From contig JACKMB010000005.1 of assembly GCA_024235615.1 (NCBI GenBank), positions 62,001 through 126,000 on the forward strand: a stretch of 64,000 nucleotides of DNA, read 5' to 3'. Below, piece by piece: positions 36,085 through 48,548 of the stretch. Within the stretch, counting starts at the first letter, position 1, and each line of letters starts with the position of its first letter. This DNA is from Thauera sp. GTDB lineage: Bacteria > Pseudomonadota > Gammaproteobacteria > Burkholderiales > Rhodocyclaceae. Under the pieces are notes generated by a model. The model did no database searches, was not told where the DNA came from, and saw only the letters and a program-made list of their open reading frames with translations. Both the position numbers and the translations under genes were made by a program.

Positions 36085-38149
36085 ATGAAGCTCAAGCCCC
36101 GCCTGCTCGCCCTCGCTCTGGCACTCACCCCCTTGCCGGCACTCTCGACCCCACCGGATCCGGCCGGCATCACGCCCGACGCCGACCTCTTCGAGCTCAG
36201 CCTCGAGCAGCTCATGGACGTGGTGGTGACCTCGGTGTCGAAGCGCTCGCAGCCGCTGTCGAGCACGGCAGCCGCGGTCCATGTGATCAGCGCCGAGGAC
36301 ATCCGCCGCAGCGGCGCCGCCAACCTGCCCGAAGCGCTGCGCCTGGCGCCGGGCGTGCATGTGGCGCGGTTCTCGAACAACCGCTGGAGCGTGTCGATCC
36401 GCGGTTTCGGTGGGCGCTATGCCAACAAGCTGCTGGTGCTGCAGGACGGGCGCAGCCTCTACTCACCAGCGTATTCCGGAGTGTTCTGGGAGTTCAACGA
36501 CATCCCGCTCGAACTGGTCGAGCGCATCGAGGTGGTCCGCGGCCCGGGGGCATCGATCTGGGGTGCGAATGCGGTCAATGGCGTGATCAACATCATCACC
36601 CGCAATGCCGCCAGCGCGCAGGGCACGCAGCTCGTGGCCACGGCGGGCAGCGAGCTACGCGGCAGCCTGTTCGCCAGCCAGGGCGTGACCCTGTCGGAAA
36701 ACACGCACCTCGAATTTCACGCCAAGTCGCAGTACGTCGAACCCTCGTCCACCCCCGAAGCCGGCCCCGCGCGCGACTTCTGGCGCACCCGCCAGGCCGG
36801 TTTCCGCCTCGACGCCAACGCGGACGGCAACCGCTTCCGGCTGCAGGGCAACGCGTGCGCGACAGCGTCGCGGGCGACCACTTCATGCAGCGCACCGCGG
36901 GCGTCGACGTCGCTGCTCGGGATTACAACAGCGTCAGCGAGCTCGCCTACCTGCTCGCGCGCTGGGAGCGCGACGCGGGCGACGGCACCCTTCACAGCCT
37001 GCAGGCCTACGCCGAAAGTCCCGCCTCGACATCCTCGTCGGCAGTCGCGAGCGCCGCAGCACCTTCGACATCGAATACCAGCAGCAGCAACGCCTTGGCG
37101 AGCAGGTTGACTTTCATCTCTGGGGCGGCGGCTGGCGGCACACGCGCGACGAGATCCTGGGCGACGCGGCCGAAGACTACGTGCGCATCGACAACACGCG
37201 CGACCAGGCCGACCTCTTCAGCCTGTTCGCGCAGGGCGAGTTCGCCCTCGTCCCCGAGCGCTGGGCGCTGATCCTGGGTGCGCGCGTCGACCTGCGACGA
37301 CGCCGAGAAGCTCGCCTTCCAGCCCAACGCGCGCGCTTGCTGTTCACGCCGGACAAGACGCACAGCCTGTGGGCCTCGGTGGCGCGCGGGGTACGCACGG
37401 CCTCGCGGGCGGAGCAAGCGGTGGCAGGGACGCTTCCAGCGACGCCCTTGCCAGCACCCGTTACGCTGCCGGGTTTGGGCACCATCTCCGACGTCGTGCC
37501 TCGGTTGGATGGCAACCCCGACTTCGGGCACGAATACCTCGATGCGCTCGACCTGGGCTGGCGTGCGGCCTGGTCGCCAACGCTCAGCACCGAGATCGCC
37601 GCGTATCACTACCGCTACGACGACCTGCGCTATGCAAGCCCAAGCGGCACACCGGAGCTGATCTTTGGGGCAGTGCCGCACTTCGTCCAGCCCGTCCGAC
37701 TCGATACCACGGAGCGCGCCAGAGTCAGCGGCGTGGAACTCACCGCCAACTGGCGCCCCACCGCCGTCTGGGACCTCGCCGCCAGCCTAAGCCTCAACCA
37801 CCTGGGCCACAGCAGCGTCGATGGGCGCGCGGAGTTCTCCGAGGGCACGCCCGAGCGCATCTTCACGCTACGCACCGGCTACGCGATCTCGCCCACGCTG
37901 CAGTGGGACGCCTGGCTGCGGCACTCGAGCGCGCTGTACACCTACTCCTTCCAGGCCGGCCGGCAGATCGACCCGCACTGGACGCTGGACATGCGCCTGG
38001 GCTGGAAAGCCAGCCGCGACCTGGAGATCTCCATCGTCGGCCAGAACCTGCTCGACCGCCGACACCTCGAGGCGATCAACGAGCCGCTGCCCTCGATCCT
38101 CACCGAGATCGAGCGCGGCGTTTACCTGAGGGCGGACTGGCGTCTCTGA
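36085..38149 (+). pseudogene. TonB-dependent receptor, interrupted by several frameshifts
   Basis: Outer-membrane receptor reading, about 680 residues if joined. The signal peptide is MKLKPRLLALALALTPLPAL, then the TonB-box region and plug (SLEQLMDVVVTSVSKRSQPL; RGFGGRYANKLLVLQDGRSL; ERIEVVRGPGASIWGANAVN). The barrel ends GQNLLDRRHLEAINEPLPSI ... [10 protein letters not shown]. The frame shifts near 36850, near 37020, and twice between about 37290 and 37335 (the last two nearly compensate). In each gap the other frame continues the protein sense (RDSVAGDHFMQRTAGVDVAA; DILVGSRERRSTFDIEYQQQ; DDAEKLAFQPNAR). Either a decayed gene or sequence errors. It leads the YfiR-kinase operon. Confidence 0.8.
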
Positions 38150-38163
38150 GCGGTCGAGCAGCG

Positions 38164-38715
38164 ATGACCTCCTTCCGTCGCCTCTTCGTGCGCGCGCTCA
38201 TGTCGGGGCTGCTCGGCCTCGGCCTGCTCGGCGCGGGCGTCGCGCACGCCGCCGACTCGCCCGAAGAGGCGCGGCTGAAGGCCGTCTTCGTGTTCAACTT
38301 CATCAAGTTCACCGAGTGGGCCGAGGGCAGCGCGATGCGCGCCAGCGACCGCATCGAGCTGTGCGTGGTCGGCGAGCGTCCGCTCGATGGCCAGCTCGAG
38401 ACGCTCGAGGGGCGCGGCGTGCGCAGCCAGACCGTCCGCGTACATGCCTGGACCCCGACCACGGCGGGGCGCTGCGACATCGTCTTCGTCGCCGCGGGAG
38501 ATGGCGAGCGCCTCCGCGCCGTGCTGCTGGCCAACGCCCGCCAGCCCCTGCTGAGCGTGGGAGACGAGCCCGACTTCCTCGAACGTGGCGGCATCATCGC
38601 GCTCAAGCTCAGCGGCGGGCGGGTACGCTTCGACATCAACCTTGCGGCCGCGCGCGAAGCTGGCCTGCGCCTGAGCAGCCAGCTCCTGCAGCTCGCCGAC
38701 CGGGTCGTGCAATGA
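38164..38715 (+). CDS. YfiR-family periplasmic protein (DUF4154)
   Basis: A 183-aa exported protein: signal peptide ending [13 protein letters not shown], then [20 protein letters not shown], the DUF4154/YfiR hallmark, and [80 protein letters not shown]. In Pseudomonas YfiR represses a membrane diguanylate cyclase; here the partner is probably the downstream sensor kinase, with which it overlaps by four bases (ATGA). It lies 14 bp after the receptor. Confidence 0.9.
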   Translation: MTSFRRLFVRALMSGLLGLGLLGAGVAHAADSPEEARLKAVFVFNFIKFTEWAEGSAMRASDRIELCVVGERPLDGQLETLEGRGVRSQTVRVHAWTPTTAGRCDIVFVAAGDGERLRAVLLANARQPLLSVGDEPDFLERGGIIALKLSGGRVRFDINLAAAREAGLRLSSQLLQLADRVVQ

Positions 38716-41099
38716 AACTGCACGACCTTCCGATCGGCCGCAAGCTCACGCTGATTCTCGCGGCGACGACCGGAGCCGCGGTCCTGCTCGCGACCCTGGC
38801 CTTTTCCGCCGGCGGCATGTACCGCCTCTATCGCGACAGCGAGTACCGCCTGCAGACCCTCGCCCGCCTCACCAGCCAGAACAGCCATGGCGCGCTCGCC
38901 TTCGGCGACGACAATGCGGCGCGCGCGCTGCTGGCCGCGCTGCGCGCCGAACCCAATGTGGTTCGCGCGCAGCTCTTCGACGCCGCCGGACGCGAGCTCG
39001 CCGCATACAGCGCGCCACACGAGGCGCCCGAGCGCGCCGGGCTCGCCGCGCTTGCGGTGGACCTCTTCCTGCCGACCCGGCTGCGCATCGTGCAGCCGGT
39101 GGAGGTCGGCCACGAGCGCCTGGGGGCGGTCGAGATCCAGGCCGACATCACCTCGGCCTGGCTGGAGTTCGGCGTGGGCCTGCTGCTCGCCACCCTGGCC
39201 GCTGCGGTCGCCGCCGCCGTGGCGGTGCGCTTCGGACTGCGCCTGCGCGGCCGCATCATCGCGCCGCTGCTGGAGCTCGCCGAGGCCGCGGGGACGGTGG
39301 TGCGCAACCAGCGCTACGACATCCGCGTCGCCACCGCGGGCAAGGACGAGATCGGCCGCCTCGTGGAGGAGTTCAACCGCATGCTGGGCGAGATCGAGGC
39401 ACGAGACCGCGCGCTGCAGGCCCACCGCGACAACCTGGAGCGCGAGGTCGAGGCGCGCACCGCCGAGCTGCGCGGCGCCAAGGATGCCGCCGAGGCCGCC
39501 AGCCTCGCCAAGTCGCGCTTCCTCGCCACCATGAGCCACGAGATCCGCACGCCGATGAACGGCGTGCTCGGCATGACCGAGCTGCTGCTGGCCTCGGCAA
39601 GCGACGACGACCAGGCGCGCAGGGCACGCGCCGCGCTGCAGTCGGGCGAGAACCTGATGGCCATCCTCGACGACCTGCTCGATTTCTCCAAGATCGAGGC
39701 CGGTCGCATGGAGCTCGAATCCATCCCGCTCGACCCCGGCCGCCTCGCCCGCGAGCTCGTCGAGCTCGCCGCCCCGATCGCCGCGGGCAAGGGTCTGCAT
39801 CTGTGCGCGCGGATCGACGCGAGCGTGCCGGCCTGGGTGAGGGGCGACCCCACGCGCCTGCGCCAGATCCTGAACAACCTCGTCGGCAATGCGCTCAAAT
39901 TCACGGTCAAAGGCGAGGTGGGACTGACGATGCGCGCCCGCCCAGGCGCCGCCCCCGACGCCTGCATGCTCGAGATCGAGGTTCGCGACACCGGCATCGG
40001 CGTCGCACCCGAGGACCTGCCCCACCTGTTCGAAGCCTTCGCCCAGGCCGACAGCACCACGACCCGTCGCTTCGGCGGCACCGGGCTCGGGCTGGCGATC
40101 GTGCGCCAGCTGGTCGAGCTCATGGACGGGACGATCGAGGCCACGAGCACGGAACGAGTCGGATCGACCTTCCGTGTCGAACTCCCGCTGGCGCTCGCGA
40201 ACGCGGGCCCTGCCACAGGGGGCGCAGCAGCGGCCGGGCTGCGGGCGCAACACGGGGCCGCGCGCTGGCCGGGCGCGCGCGTGCTGCTGGTCGAGGACAA
40301 TCCGATCAACCAGACGCTGGCGCTCGAGCAGTTGCGCGACCTGGGCTGCGAACCACGGCTGGCCTGCAACGGTGCCGAGGCGGTCGAGGCCTGTGCCGGC
40401 GAGCGCTTCGACCTGGTGCTGATGGACTGCCAGATGCCGGTGATGGACGGCTACGAGGCCTGCCGGCGCATCCTCGCAGGGTGCGGCGAGGCGCCCGTGC
40501 CAATCGTGGCGATGACCGCCAACGCCATGCGTGGGGACCGCGAGCGCTGCGACGCCGCGGGGATGGTGGATTTCCTCGCCAAGCCCTACCGCAGCGCGGA
40601 TCTCGCCGCGGTGCTGGCGCGCTGGCTGCCGGAGTCGCTGCGGGTGACGGCGCCAGCCGGCTCCGCGACCCGCGCGCCGGCGAGCGCCGCGGAGCAGGGA
40701 GCAGGCCCGGCCGACAGGGCCGCAGCAGACCAGGAGGTCGTGTTCGACCCCGCGGCGCTCGCCGAGCTGTCGCTGCAGCATTCCGGAGGCGAGGCGATCG
40801 TGGCGCAGGTGCTCGGGCTGTTTCGCCAGGAAGGCCGCAGGCAGCTCGACACCCTGCGAGAGGCCTTGCTGGGCGGGGACATCGACACCGCGACGCGCGC
40901 CGCACATACGCTCAAGGCGAGCGCCGCGACGCTCGGGGCGATGCGCCTGTCCGCGCGCTGCCGCGACATCGAGGCCACGCTGCGGGCCGGCAGCGACGCA
41001 CGGGTCGAGGCCTGGATCGCCGAGGCCGACAGCGCCTTCTCGGCCGCCTGCACGGAAATGAATGGCGCATTGGCGCAGAGGGACAACGGACATGCCTGA
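38712..41099 (+). CDS. hybrid sensor histidine kinase with receiver and Hpt domains
   Basis: A 795-aa membrane kinase. Helix 1 ([20 protein letters not shown]) and helix 2 ([20 protein letters not shown] region) enclose a periplasmic CHASE8-like sensor. A HAMP linker ([20 protein letters not shown]) and coiled coil lead to the H-box [20 protein letters not shown] with H276. ATPase boxes: [35 protein letters not shown]. Receiver: [18 protein letters not shown] with Asp572 in [13 protein letters not shown]. Hpt: [18 protein letters not shown] with His732. It gets periplasmic input, probably from YfiR, and passes phosphate to the EAL regulator next door. Confidence 0.94.
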   Translation: MKLHDLPIGRKLTLILAATTGAAVLLATLAFSAGGMYRLYRDSEYRLQTLARLTSQNSHGALAFGDDNAARALLAALRAEPNVVRAQLFDAAGRELAAYSAPHEAPERAGLAALAVDLFLPTRLRIVQPVEVGHERLGAVEIQADITSAWLEFGVGLLLATLAAAVAAAVAVRFGLRLRGRIIAPLLELAEAAGTVVRNQRYDIRVATAGKDEIGRLVEEFNRMLGEIEARDRALQAHRDNLEREVEARTAELRGAKDAAEAASLAKSRFLATMSHEIRTPMNGVLGMTELLLASASDDDQARRARAALQSGENLMAILDDLLDFSKIEAGRMELESIPLDPGRLARELVELAAPIAAGKGLHLCARIDASVPAWVRGDPTRLRQILNNLVGNALKFTVKGEVGLTMRARPGAAPDACMLEIEVRDTGIGVAPEDLPHLFEAFAQADSTTTRRFGGTGLGLAIVRQLVELMDGTIEATSTERVGSTFRVELPLALANAGPATGGAAAAGLRAQHGAARWPGARVLLVEDNPINQTLALEQLRDLGCEPRLACNGAEAVEACAGERFDLVLMDCQMPVMDGYEACRRILAGCGEAPVPIVAMTANAMRGDRERCDAAGMVDFLAKPYRSADLAAVLARWLPESLRVTAPAGSATRAPASAAEQGAGPADRAAADQEVVFDPAALAELSLQHSGGEAIVAQVLGLFRQEGRRQLDTLREALLGGDIDTATRAAHTLKASAATLGAMRLSARCRDIEATLRAGSDARVEAWIAEADSAFSAACTEMNGALAQRDNGHA

Positions 41100-43242
41100 A
41101 GCGACACGCGTGCTGATCATCGACGACGACGCCGTCACCCGCCTGCTGGTGGGCAGCGCGATGTGCGGCGCCGGCCACGAGGTGCTGGAGAACGACAGCG
41201 GCGAGACCGCGATGGCCACCCTCGAAGAATGCCGGCCGGAGTTGATCCTGCTCGACCTCGAGATGCCCGGCATGGGCGGCCTGGCCTTCTGCCGCTGGCT
41301 GCGCACCCGGCCCGCCTGCCACAACCTGCCCGTGCTGGTGATGACCGCGCACGACGACAGCACGACCATCCAGAACGCCTTCGACGCCGGCGCCTCGGAC
41401 TTCATCGCCAAACCGCTCAACTTCAACATCCTCGTGCATCGGGTGCGCTTCCTGCTGCGCGCCCGCGACAACCTGCGCGCCCTCGAGCGCAGCCGGCGCA
41501 ATCTCGCCGAGGCGCAGGGCATCGCCCGGCTGGGCAGCTGGGAGCTGGACCGCGCCTCGGGCATCGCCGAGTGCTCGGAGGCGCTGTTCACCGTGCTCGG
41601 TCGCGACCCGCAGGACACCGAGCGCTCGATCGCAGGCTTCGTCGAGCGGGTGCATCCGGACGATCTCGAACGCGTGCGCGCGGCGATCGCGGCCTCCAGT
41701 GACGGGCGCCTGCCGGCCGACGTCATCCACCGCTACCTCGGCGACGACGGCCGCGTCCGCTGGATCCACCTGCGGGTGAAGTTCGAACACGACGAGCAGG
41801 GCCACGCCAGGCGATCCTACGGCACGGTGCAGGACATCACCGCGCAGCGCCGCATCGAGGAGCGCATCGACTACCTCCTGCGCCACGACGCCCTCACCGG
41901 CCTGCCCAACCGCGACCACTTCCTGCAGGCGCTCGGCACGGAGCTCTCACGCTGTGGCGAACATGAACAGGTCGCCGTGATGCATATCGCGCTCGAACGC
42001 TACCAGCGCATCAGCGACAGCCTCGGCCACGAGGCGGGCGACACGGTGCTGCGCCTGGCCGCCGAGCGGGTCCGGCGCTGCCTGCCCGGCACCGAGCTGG
42101 CGGAGATCGACGGGCGGACGCTGCTGGCGCGCTGGAGCGGCGGCGAGCTGATGCTGATGCGCAGCGGCGCCACCGTGACCCACGACGCCTCGCGCCTGGC
42201 GCGGACGATCCTCGACAAGCTGCGCGCGCCCTTCCGCGTCGGCGAGCACGAGCTCATGCTCGGGGCCCACATCGGCATCGCAATGCATCCGCTCGACGGC
42301 GCGGGCGCGGCCGTCCTCACCCACGCCGCCAGCATCGCCAGCCATCATGCGCGCAGCGCCGGATGCGCCGAAGCGCAGTTCCACTCCGCCGCGATCCAGG
42401 CCGAAACCCGCCTGCGCATGGAGCTCGAGCGCGACCTGCGGCGCGCGCTCGCCGACGACGAGGGCGGCGGGCTGACCCTGCATTACCAGCCCAAGTACGA
42501 CCACGAAGGCCACATCCGCGGCGCGGAGGCGCTGATCCGCTGGGAGCACCCCAGCCGCGGCCTGCTGCCGCCGGCGCGCTTCGTCCCGCTCGCGGAGGAA
42601 GTCCGCCTGATCGTGCCGCTCGGCAAGTGGGTGATCCGGCGCGCCTGTCGCCAGCTGCGCGAGTGGCTGGACCAGGGCTTGCCCGAGGTGCGCATCGCGC
42701 TCAACCTCGCCGCGCCGCACTTCGTCGATCCCGACCTGCTCCCCCTGCTGATTGCCGAGACCGCGGCCCACGGCATCCGCAGCGAGCTGATCGAGCTCGA
42801 GCTCACCGAGAGCATGCTGATGGACGACACTGACTACGTCCGCGACATGCTGCGCCACATGCACGAGCGTGGCTTCCGCCTCGCCATCGACGACTTCGGC
42901 ATGGGCTACTCGTCGCTGAGCCAGCTGAGCTTCCTGCCGCTCGACACGCTCAAGATCGATCGCGTGTTCACCCAGGGCATGCTGGAGGTGCCGCGCCAGG
43001 CCGCGGTGGTGCGCGGCATCATCGCGCTGGCCAAGGGACTGGGGCTGAGCGTGGTCGCCGAGGGGGTGGAGACGCCCGCCCAGGCCGCGGCCCTGCGCGC
43101 CGAAGGCTGCGACCTCATGCAGGGCTTCCATTTCGACCGCCCGCTGGCGGCGGCAGACTTCGCCCGCCGCCTGGCCGGCCCGACGCCGCCCGCGTCCCCG
43201 GCCGCAGCCGGCGCCGCCCCGACCACGGCCGGCAGGCCGTAG
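41092..43242 (+). CDS. response regulator with PAS, degenerate GGDEF and EAL domains
   Basis: A 716-aa c-di-GMP enzyme. Receiver: [20 protein letters not shown] with acceptor Asp55 in [13 protein letters not shown] and the Lys in [14 protein letters not shown] domain about residues 140-260 ([20 protein letters not shown]). The GGDEF domain begins [20 protein letters not shown] but its active site is [10 protein letters not shown], so cyclase activity is unlikely. The EAL domain is intact: [62 protein letters not shown]. Predicted phosphodiesterase. Overlaps the kinase gene by eight bases. Confidence 0.93.
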   Translation: MPEATRVLIIDDDAVTRLLVGSAMCGAGHEVLENDSGETAMATLEECRPELILLDLEMPGMGGLAFCRWLRTRPACHNLPVLVMTAHDDSTTIQNAFDAGASDFIAKPLNFNILVHRVRFLLRARDNLRALERSRRNLAEAQGIARLGSWELDRASGIAECSEALFTVLGRDPQDTERSIAGFVERVHPDDLERVRAAIAASSDGRLPADVIHRYLGDDGRVRWIHLRVKFEHDEQGHARRSYGTVQDITAQRRIEERIDYLLRHDALTGLPNRDHFLQALGTELSRCGEHEQVAVMHIALERYQRISDSLGHEAGDTVLRLAAERVRRCLPGTELAEIDGRTLLARWSGGELMLMRSGATVTHDASRLARTILDKLRAPFRVGEHELMLGAHIGIAMHPLDGAGAAVLTHAASIASHHARSAGCAEAQFHSAAIQAETRLRMELERDLRRALADDEGGGLTLHYQPKYDHEGHIRGAEALIRWEHPSRGLLPPARFVPLAEEVRLIVPLGKWVIRRACRQLREWLDQGLPEVRIALNLAAPHFVDPDLLPLLIAETAAHGIRSELIELELTESMLMDDTDYVRDMLRHMHERGFRLAIDDFGMGYSSLSQLSFLPLDTLKIDRVFTQGMLEVPRQAAVVRGIIALAKGLGLSVVAEGVETPAQAAALRAEGCDLMQGFHFDRPLAAADFARRLAGPTPPASPAAAGAAPTTAGRP

Positions 43243-43279
43243 CCGCGGCGCGCGGCCCCGTCCCCCCGGCGACCGGAGC

Positions 43280-44329
<1,050 letters not shown>

Positions 44330-44458
44330 GCTGTGTCTCCTTCCTTATGGGAACGTGAGGGGGTGTCGCCGCGCCGGCGCCGCGGTTGGCAGCGTCGGCG
44401 GACGGATTGGGTACAGGTGCTACCGGGAATGGCAGCCTCGAACGGTGATACGGTGCGC

Positions 44459-44733
44459 AACCGCCCGCAAGGCTCGCGGCTGCCGCCGCTCCTGCAGGCC
44501 GCCACGCGGCGATGGCCTTCTGCAGGAGCGCCGGAAGGCGCGAACGCGGCGGTGCCCGGCGCCAGCCACGTCGATCGAAGAGCGGGCGAATTCGCGGCTG
44601 CCGCTGCTCCTACATCAGGGAAATCGGGGACGGACCGCGATTTCCGAACCGCCCGCAAAGCTCGCGGCTGCCGCCGCTCCTACAGGCCGCCACGCGGCGA
44701 TGGCCTTCTGTAGGAGCGCCGGAAGGCGCGAAC
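44459..44733. repeat. REP pairs in a duplicated 87-bp block
   Basis: 44459-44545 and 44647-44733 are nearly identical: AACCGCCCGCAArGCTCGCG, an inverted class-A REP, GGCCGCCACGCGGCGATGGC, then a forward REP ending GGAAGGCGCGAAC. Differences are few (TGCAGG versus TGTAGG). Another inverted REP lies at 44592. The spacer of 441 bp between the dehydrogenase and IOR genes holds nothing else recognisable. Confidence 0.85.
44619..44645 (-). repeat. dispersed repeat GAAATCGnGGTCnGTCCCCG-type, inverted copy
   Basis: GGAAATCGGGGACGGACCGC then GATTTCC, the reverse form of the repeat seen at 13197, 13675, 14531 and 14715. It sits inside the REP-rich spacer. Confidence 0.75.
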
Positions 44734-44770
44734 ATGGCGCGGAAGCAGGGGAAAGCCCCCTTTTCCCGAA

Positions 44771-47700
44771 TCAGCCCGGGATGATCGCGATCGTCCTGCG
44801 CGCCCTGGTCACCACGGGCGTGCTCGGCGCGCGGCGCTGGCGGAAGTCCTCGAGCAGCGCGGCCTGGCGCTTGCGCGCGCCGGCGAGGTAACGCTCGCGC
44901 ACGTGGCCGTAGCCGCGGATGTGCTCGGGTAGGGCTGCCAGCTCGATCGCCGCCTCGTGGTTGGCGCGGTCCAGATTGACGACGATCTCGTCGACCAGGC
45001 GCTCGTAGTCGGCGATCAGCTCGCGGTCGAGCTGGCGGTCGTGGCTGCGTGCAAACGGATCGAGCTTCGAGCCGCGCAGGTGGCGGAACTTCGCCAGCAC
45101 GCGCATCGCCTTCAGCATCCAGGGGCCATAGGCCTTCTTCTTCAGCTCGCCGGTCTGCGGGTCCTTGTCGGCCAGCATCGGCGGCGCGAGGTGGAAGACG
45201 AGCTTGTAGTCGCCCTCGAACTGCTCCTCGACGCGCTTCAGGAAGTCACTGTCGGTGTACAGGCGCGCGACCTCGTACTCGTCCTTGTAGGCGAGCAGCT
45301 TGTGATAGCCGCGCGCGACCGCCTCGGTCAGCAGCTGGATGCCGGGGGCGACCCTGGCCTCGGCGGCGCGCACGCGCTCGACGAGGCGCGTGTAGCGCTC
45401 GGCGTAGGCGGCGTCCTGGTAGTCGGTCAGCTGCGCCTTGCGGCGCGCGATGAGCTCATCGACGCTGGTCGACAGGCGGTGGTGCGCGGGCGTGCCGAAG
45501 CGGGGCCTGGCAGCCTCGCGCACCGCACGCAGGTCGACCGCGGCGCGGCGGCCCCACAGGAAGGCGGCCTTGTTGGCCTCGATCGCCGTGCCGTTGATCT
45601 CGATCGCGCGCTCGATCGCCTGCCGCGACAGCGGCACCAGGCCGCGCTGCCAGGCGAAGCCGAGCATGAACAGGTTGGTGGCGATCGAGTCGCCGAGCAG
45701 CTCGGTGGCGAGCGCGGTGGCGTCGAGGAATTCGGCCTGATCGGCGCCGACGGCGTCGACGATCTGCGCCTCCATCGCCGCGGCCGGGAACTGCGGGTCG
45801 GGGTTGGCGAGCACGTCGCCGCTGCGCGCCTGGGCGGCGAAGCCGCGCACGAACTCGCTGGTGTTGGTCTGGTCGCGGTTGATGAGGACGCGGGTGCGGC
45901 CGTGCTGCATCTTGGCGAGCGACTCGTCGCTGGCCGCCACCACCAGGTCGCAGCCGATCACCGCATCGGCCTCGCCGGCGGCGACGCGGGCGGCGTGGAG
46001 CTGCGCCTGGCGGTCGGCGATGCGCACGTGCGACCACACCGCGCCGCCCTTCTGCGCCAGCCCCGCCATGTCGAGCACCGAGATGCCCTTGCCCTCCAGG
46101 TGCGCGGCCATGCCGAGCAGCGCGCCGATGGTGACCACGCCGGTGCCGCCGACGCCGGTGATGAGGATGCCCCAGGGCGCGGCGGTATCCGGCAGCTGCG
46201 GCTCGGGCAGCGCGTCGGCGAGGCCTCCGGGCGCGACGGCGCCACTCGCCTTGCCCTTGCGCAGCGCCCCGCCCTCGACGGTGACGAAGCTCGGGCAGAA
46301 GCCCTTCACGCAGGAATAGTCCTTGTTGCACGAGCTCTGGTCGATGAAGCGCTTGCGGCCGAACTCGGTCTCCACCGCGCCCACCGACATGCAGTTCGAC
46401 TTGTCGCTGCAGTCGCCGCAGCCCTCGCACACCAGGTCGTTGATCACCACGCGCTTGGCCGGGTCGGGGAACTTGCCGCGCTTGCGGCGGCGGCGCTTCT
46501 CAGCGGCGCAGGTCTGGTCGTAGATGATGGCGGTCACCGCCGGCGCCGTGCGCAGCTCGCGCTGCACCGCGTCGAGCTCGTCGCGGTGGCGCACCGCCAC
46601 GCCGTGCGGCAGGTCGGCGGGACCGTAGGCGCGCGGCGTGCCGTCATTGACCACGACCACCGTGCCCACACCCTCGGCGAGCAGCTGGCGGGCGATGATC
46701 GGCACCGACAGCGTGCCGTCGTGCGGCTGGCCGCCGGTCATCGCCACGGCGTCGTTGTAGAGCACCTTGTAGGTGATGTTGACCTTCGCCGCCACCGCGG
46801 CGCGGATGGCGAGGATGCCCGAGTGCATGTAGGTGCCGTCACCGAGGTTGGCGAACACGTGCGGGGTATCGGTGAAGGGCGCCTGGCCGATCCAGGGTAC
46901 GCCCTCCCCGCCCATCTGGCAGAAGGTCTGGGTGTGCTCGGGGGACAGCCAGGTCGCCATGTAGTGGCAGCCGATGCCGGCGATCGCGCGCGAGCCCTGC
47001 GGCACCTTGGTCGAGGTGTTGTGCGGACAGCCGGAACAGTAATGCGGCACGCGCTGGATGGACAGTCGCGGTTTTGCGAGTGCGGCCTCCTTGGCCTCGA
47101 TGAAGGCGAGCCGCGCCTTGATGCGGTCGGAGGTGTGGAAGCGCGCGATGCGGCCGGCGATCGCGCGCGCGATCATCGCCGGGGTGAGCTCGCCGGCGGC
47201 GGGCAGCAGCCAGTCGGCGTGCGGCAGGCTCCACTCGCCCTTCTCGTCGAACTTGCCGATGACGCGCGGGCGCACCTCGTCCTTCCAGTTGTAGAGCTCT
47301 TCCTTCAGCTGGTACTCGAGGAACTGGCGCTTCTCCTCGATCACCAGGATCTCGTCGAGGCCGTCTGCGAAGCGGCGCACACCCTCGGCGTCGAGCGGCC
47401 ACACCATGCCGACCTTGTACAGGCGCAGGCCGATCGCCGCGGCGGTGGCCTCGTCGATGCCGAGGTCGTCGAGCGCCTGGCGCACGTCGAGGTAGCTCTT
47501 GCCGCTGGTGAGGATGCCCAGGCGGGCCTGCGGCGGGTCGATGACCATGCGGTCCAGGCCGTTCTTGCGGCCGTAGGCGAGCGCGGCGTAGAGCTTGTGG
47601 TGGAGCAGGCGCTCCTCCTGCACCAGCGGCGGGTCGGGCCAGCGCAGGTTGAGGCCGTCGAGCGGCAGCGGGAACTCTTCCGCGCTCGGGATCCGCGTCT

Positions 47701-48364
47701 GCACGCGGAAGGGGTCGATGTCGACCGAGGACGAGGTCTCGACCGTGTCGGTCAGCGCCTTGAACGCCACCCAGCAGCCCGAGTAGCGCGACATCGCGAA
47801 GCCGTGCAGGCCGTACTCCAGGTACTCCTGGATGCCCGCGGGGGCGAGCACCGGCATCATCAGCGCCTTGAACACGTGCTCGGTCTGGTGCGGCAGGGTC
47901 GAGGACTTGGCGGCGTGGTCGTCGCCGGCGATCACCAGCACGCCGCCGTGCTGCGAGGTGCCGGCGGCGTTGGCGTGGCGGAAGACGTCGCAGGTCCGGT
48001 CCACGCCGGGGCCCTTGCCGTACCAGATCGAGAACACGCCATCGACCTTGGCATTGGGATCGAGGCCGAGCTGCTGCGTGCCCCACACCGAGGTCGCGGC
48101 GAGGTCCTCGTTGAGGGCGGGCTGGAAGCGGATGTTCATCGGCTCGAGGAAGCGCTTCGCCTTCCAGAACTCCTGGTCTACGCTGCCGAGCGGCGAGCCG
48201 CGGTAGCCGGTGACGAAGCCGGCGGTGTTCAGGCCGGCAGCCTCGTCGCGCAGCTTCTGCATCATCGGCAGGCGTACCAGGGCCTGGATGCCGGTCATCC
48301 AGGCGCGGCCGGTCTTGAGGGTGTACTTGTCGTCGAGGCTGACGTTGGGTGCGATGTTCGACAT
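44771..48364 (-). CDS. indolepyruvate ferredoxin oxidoreductase, fused alpha-beta form
   Basis: A 1197-aa enzyme that oxidatively decarboxylates indolepyruvate or phenylpyruvate-type 2-oxo acids to acyl-CoA, with ferredoxin as acceptor. Pyrimidine/TPP domains lie N-terminal (NTAGFVTGYRGSPLGSVDQE; HYCSGCPHNTSTKVPQGSRA; FANLGDGTYMHSGILAIRAA). A [4Fe-4S] site follows in VCEGCGDCSDKSNC with another Cys group at CNKDYSCVKGFCP. The gamma-type domain starts ILITGVGGTGVVTIGALLGM and AGLAQKGGAVWSHVRIADRQ. The ATG at 48364 gives the family N-terminus; the longer open frame is rejected. Together with the dehydrogenase it suits amino acid or aromatic catabolism. Confidence 0.94.
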   Translation of the reverse strand: MSNIAPNVSLDDKYTLKTGRAWMTGIQALVRLPMMQKLRDEAAGLNTAGFVTGYRGSPLGSVDQEFWKAKRFLEPMNIRFQPALNEDLAATSVWGTQQLGLDPNAKVDGVFSIWYGKGPGVDRTCDVFRHANAAGTSQHGGVLVIAGDDHAAKSSTLPHQTEHVFKALMMPVLAPAGIQEYLEYGLHGFAMSRYSGCWVAFKALTDTVETSSSVDIDPFRVQTRIPSAEEFPLPLDGLNLRWPDPPLVQEERLLHHKLYAALAYGRKNGLDRMVIDPPQARLGILTSGKSYLDVRQALDDLGIDEATAAAIGLRLYKVGMVWPLDAEGVRRFADGLDEILVIEEKRQFLEYQLKEELYNWKDEVRPRVIGKFDEKGEWSLPHADWLLPAAGELTPAMIARAIAGRIARFHTSDRIKARLAFIEAKEAALAKPRLSIQRVPHYCSGCPHNTSTKVPQGSRAIAGIGCHYMATWLSPEHTQTFCQMGGEGVPWIGQAPFTDTPHVFANLGDGTYMHSGILAIRAAVAAKVNITYKVLYNDAVAMTGGQPHDGTLSVPIIARQLLAEGVGTVVVVNDGTPRAYGPADLPHGVAVRHRDELDAVQRELRTAPAVTAIIYDQTCAAEKRRRRKRGKFPDPAKRVVINDLVCEGCGDCSDKSNCMSVGAVETEFGRKRFIDQSSCNKDYSCVKGFCPSFVTVEGGALRKGKASGAVAPGGLADALPEPQLPDTAAPWGILITGVGGTGVVTIGALLGMAAHLEGKGISVLDMAGLAQKGGAVWSHVRIADRQAQLHAARVAAGEADAVIGCDLVVAASDESLAKMQHGRTRVLINRDQTNTSEFVRGFAAQARSGDVLANPDPQFPAAAMEAQIVDAVGADQAEFLDATALATELLGDSIATNLFMLGFAWQRGLVPLSRQAIERAIEINGTAIEANKAAFLWGRRAAVDLRAVREAARPRFGTPAHHRLSTSVDELIARRKAQLTDYQDAAYAERYTRLVERVRAAEARVAPGIQLLTEAVARGYHKLLAYKDEYEVARLYTDSDFLKRVEEQFEGDYKLVFHLAPPMLADKDPQTGELKKKAYGPWMLKAMRVLAKFRHLRGSKLDPFARSHDRQLDRELIADYERLVDEIVVNLDRANHEAAIELAALPEHIRGYGHVRERYLAGARKRQAALLEDFRQRRAPSTPVVTRARRTIAIIPG

Positions 48365-48548
48365 GGTGGCGTGAACCGCCGCCGGTCGGCAGGCCGGCGC
48401 GTCTGGCGCGGGCTGCCGGCGGGTCGGCGTGGTCTCCTCTGCGGGTGGATCGGTACGCCATCGCGGCCGGTTGGGCCCGTGGCGCTTGCGGAAGCACATG
48501 CTAGGGCGATCGGCGGAAAAGATTTTTCGCAATCGGGGGTGCAGACCT

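Noticed and set aside
38100-41726. 1208-codon open frame on the minus strand
   Set aside because: Antisense to YfiR, the hybrid kinase and the response regulator, all with catalytic motifs on the plus strand.
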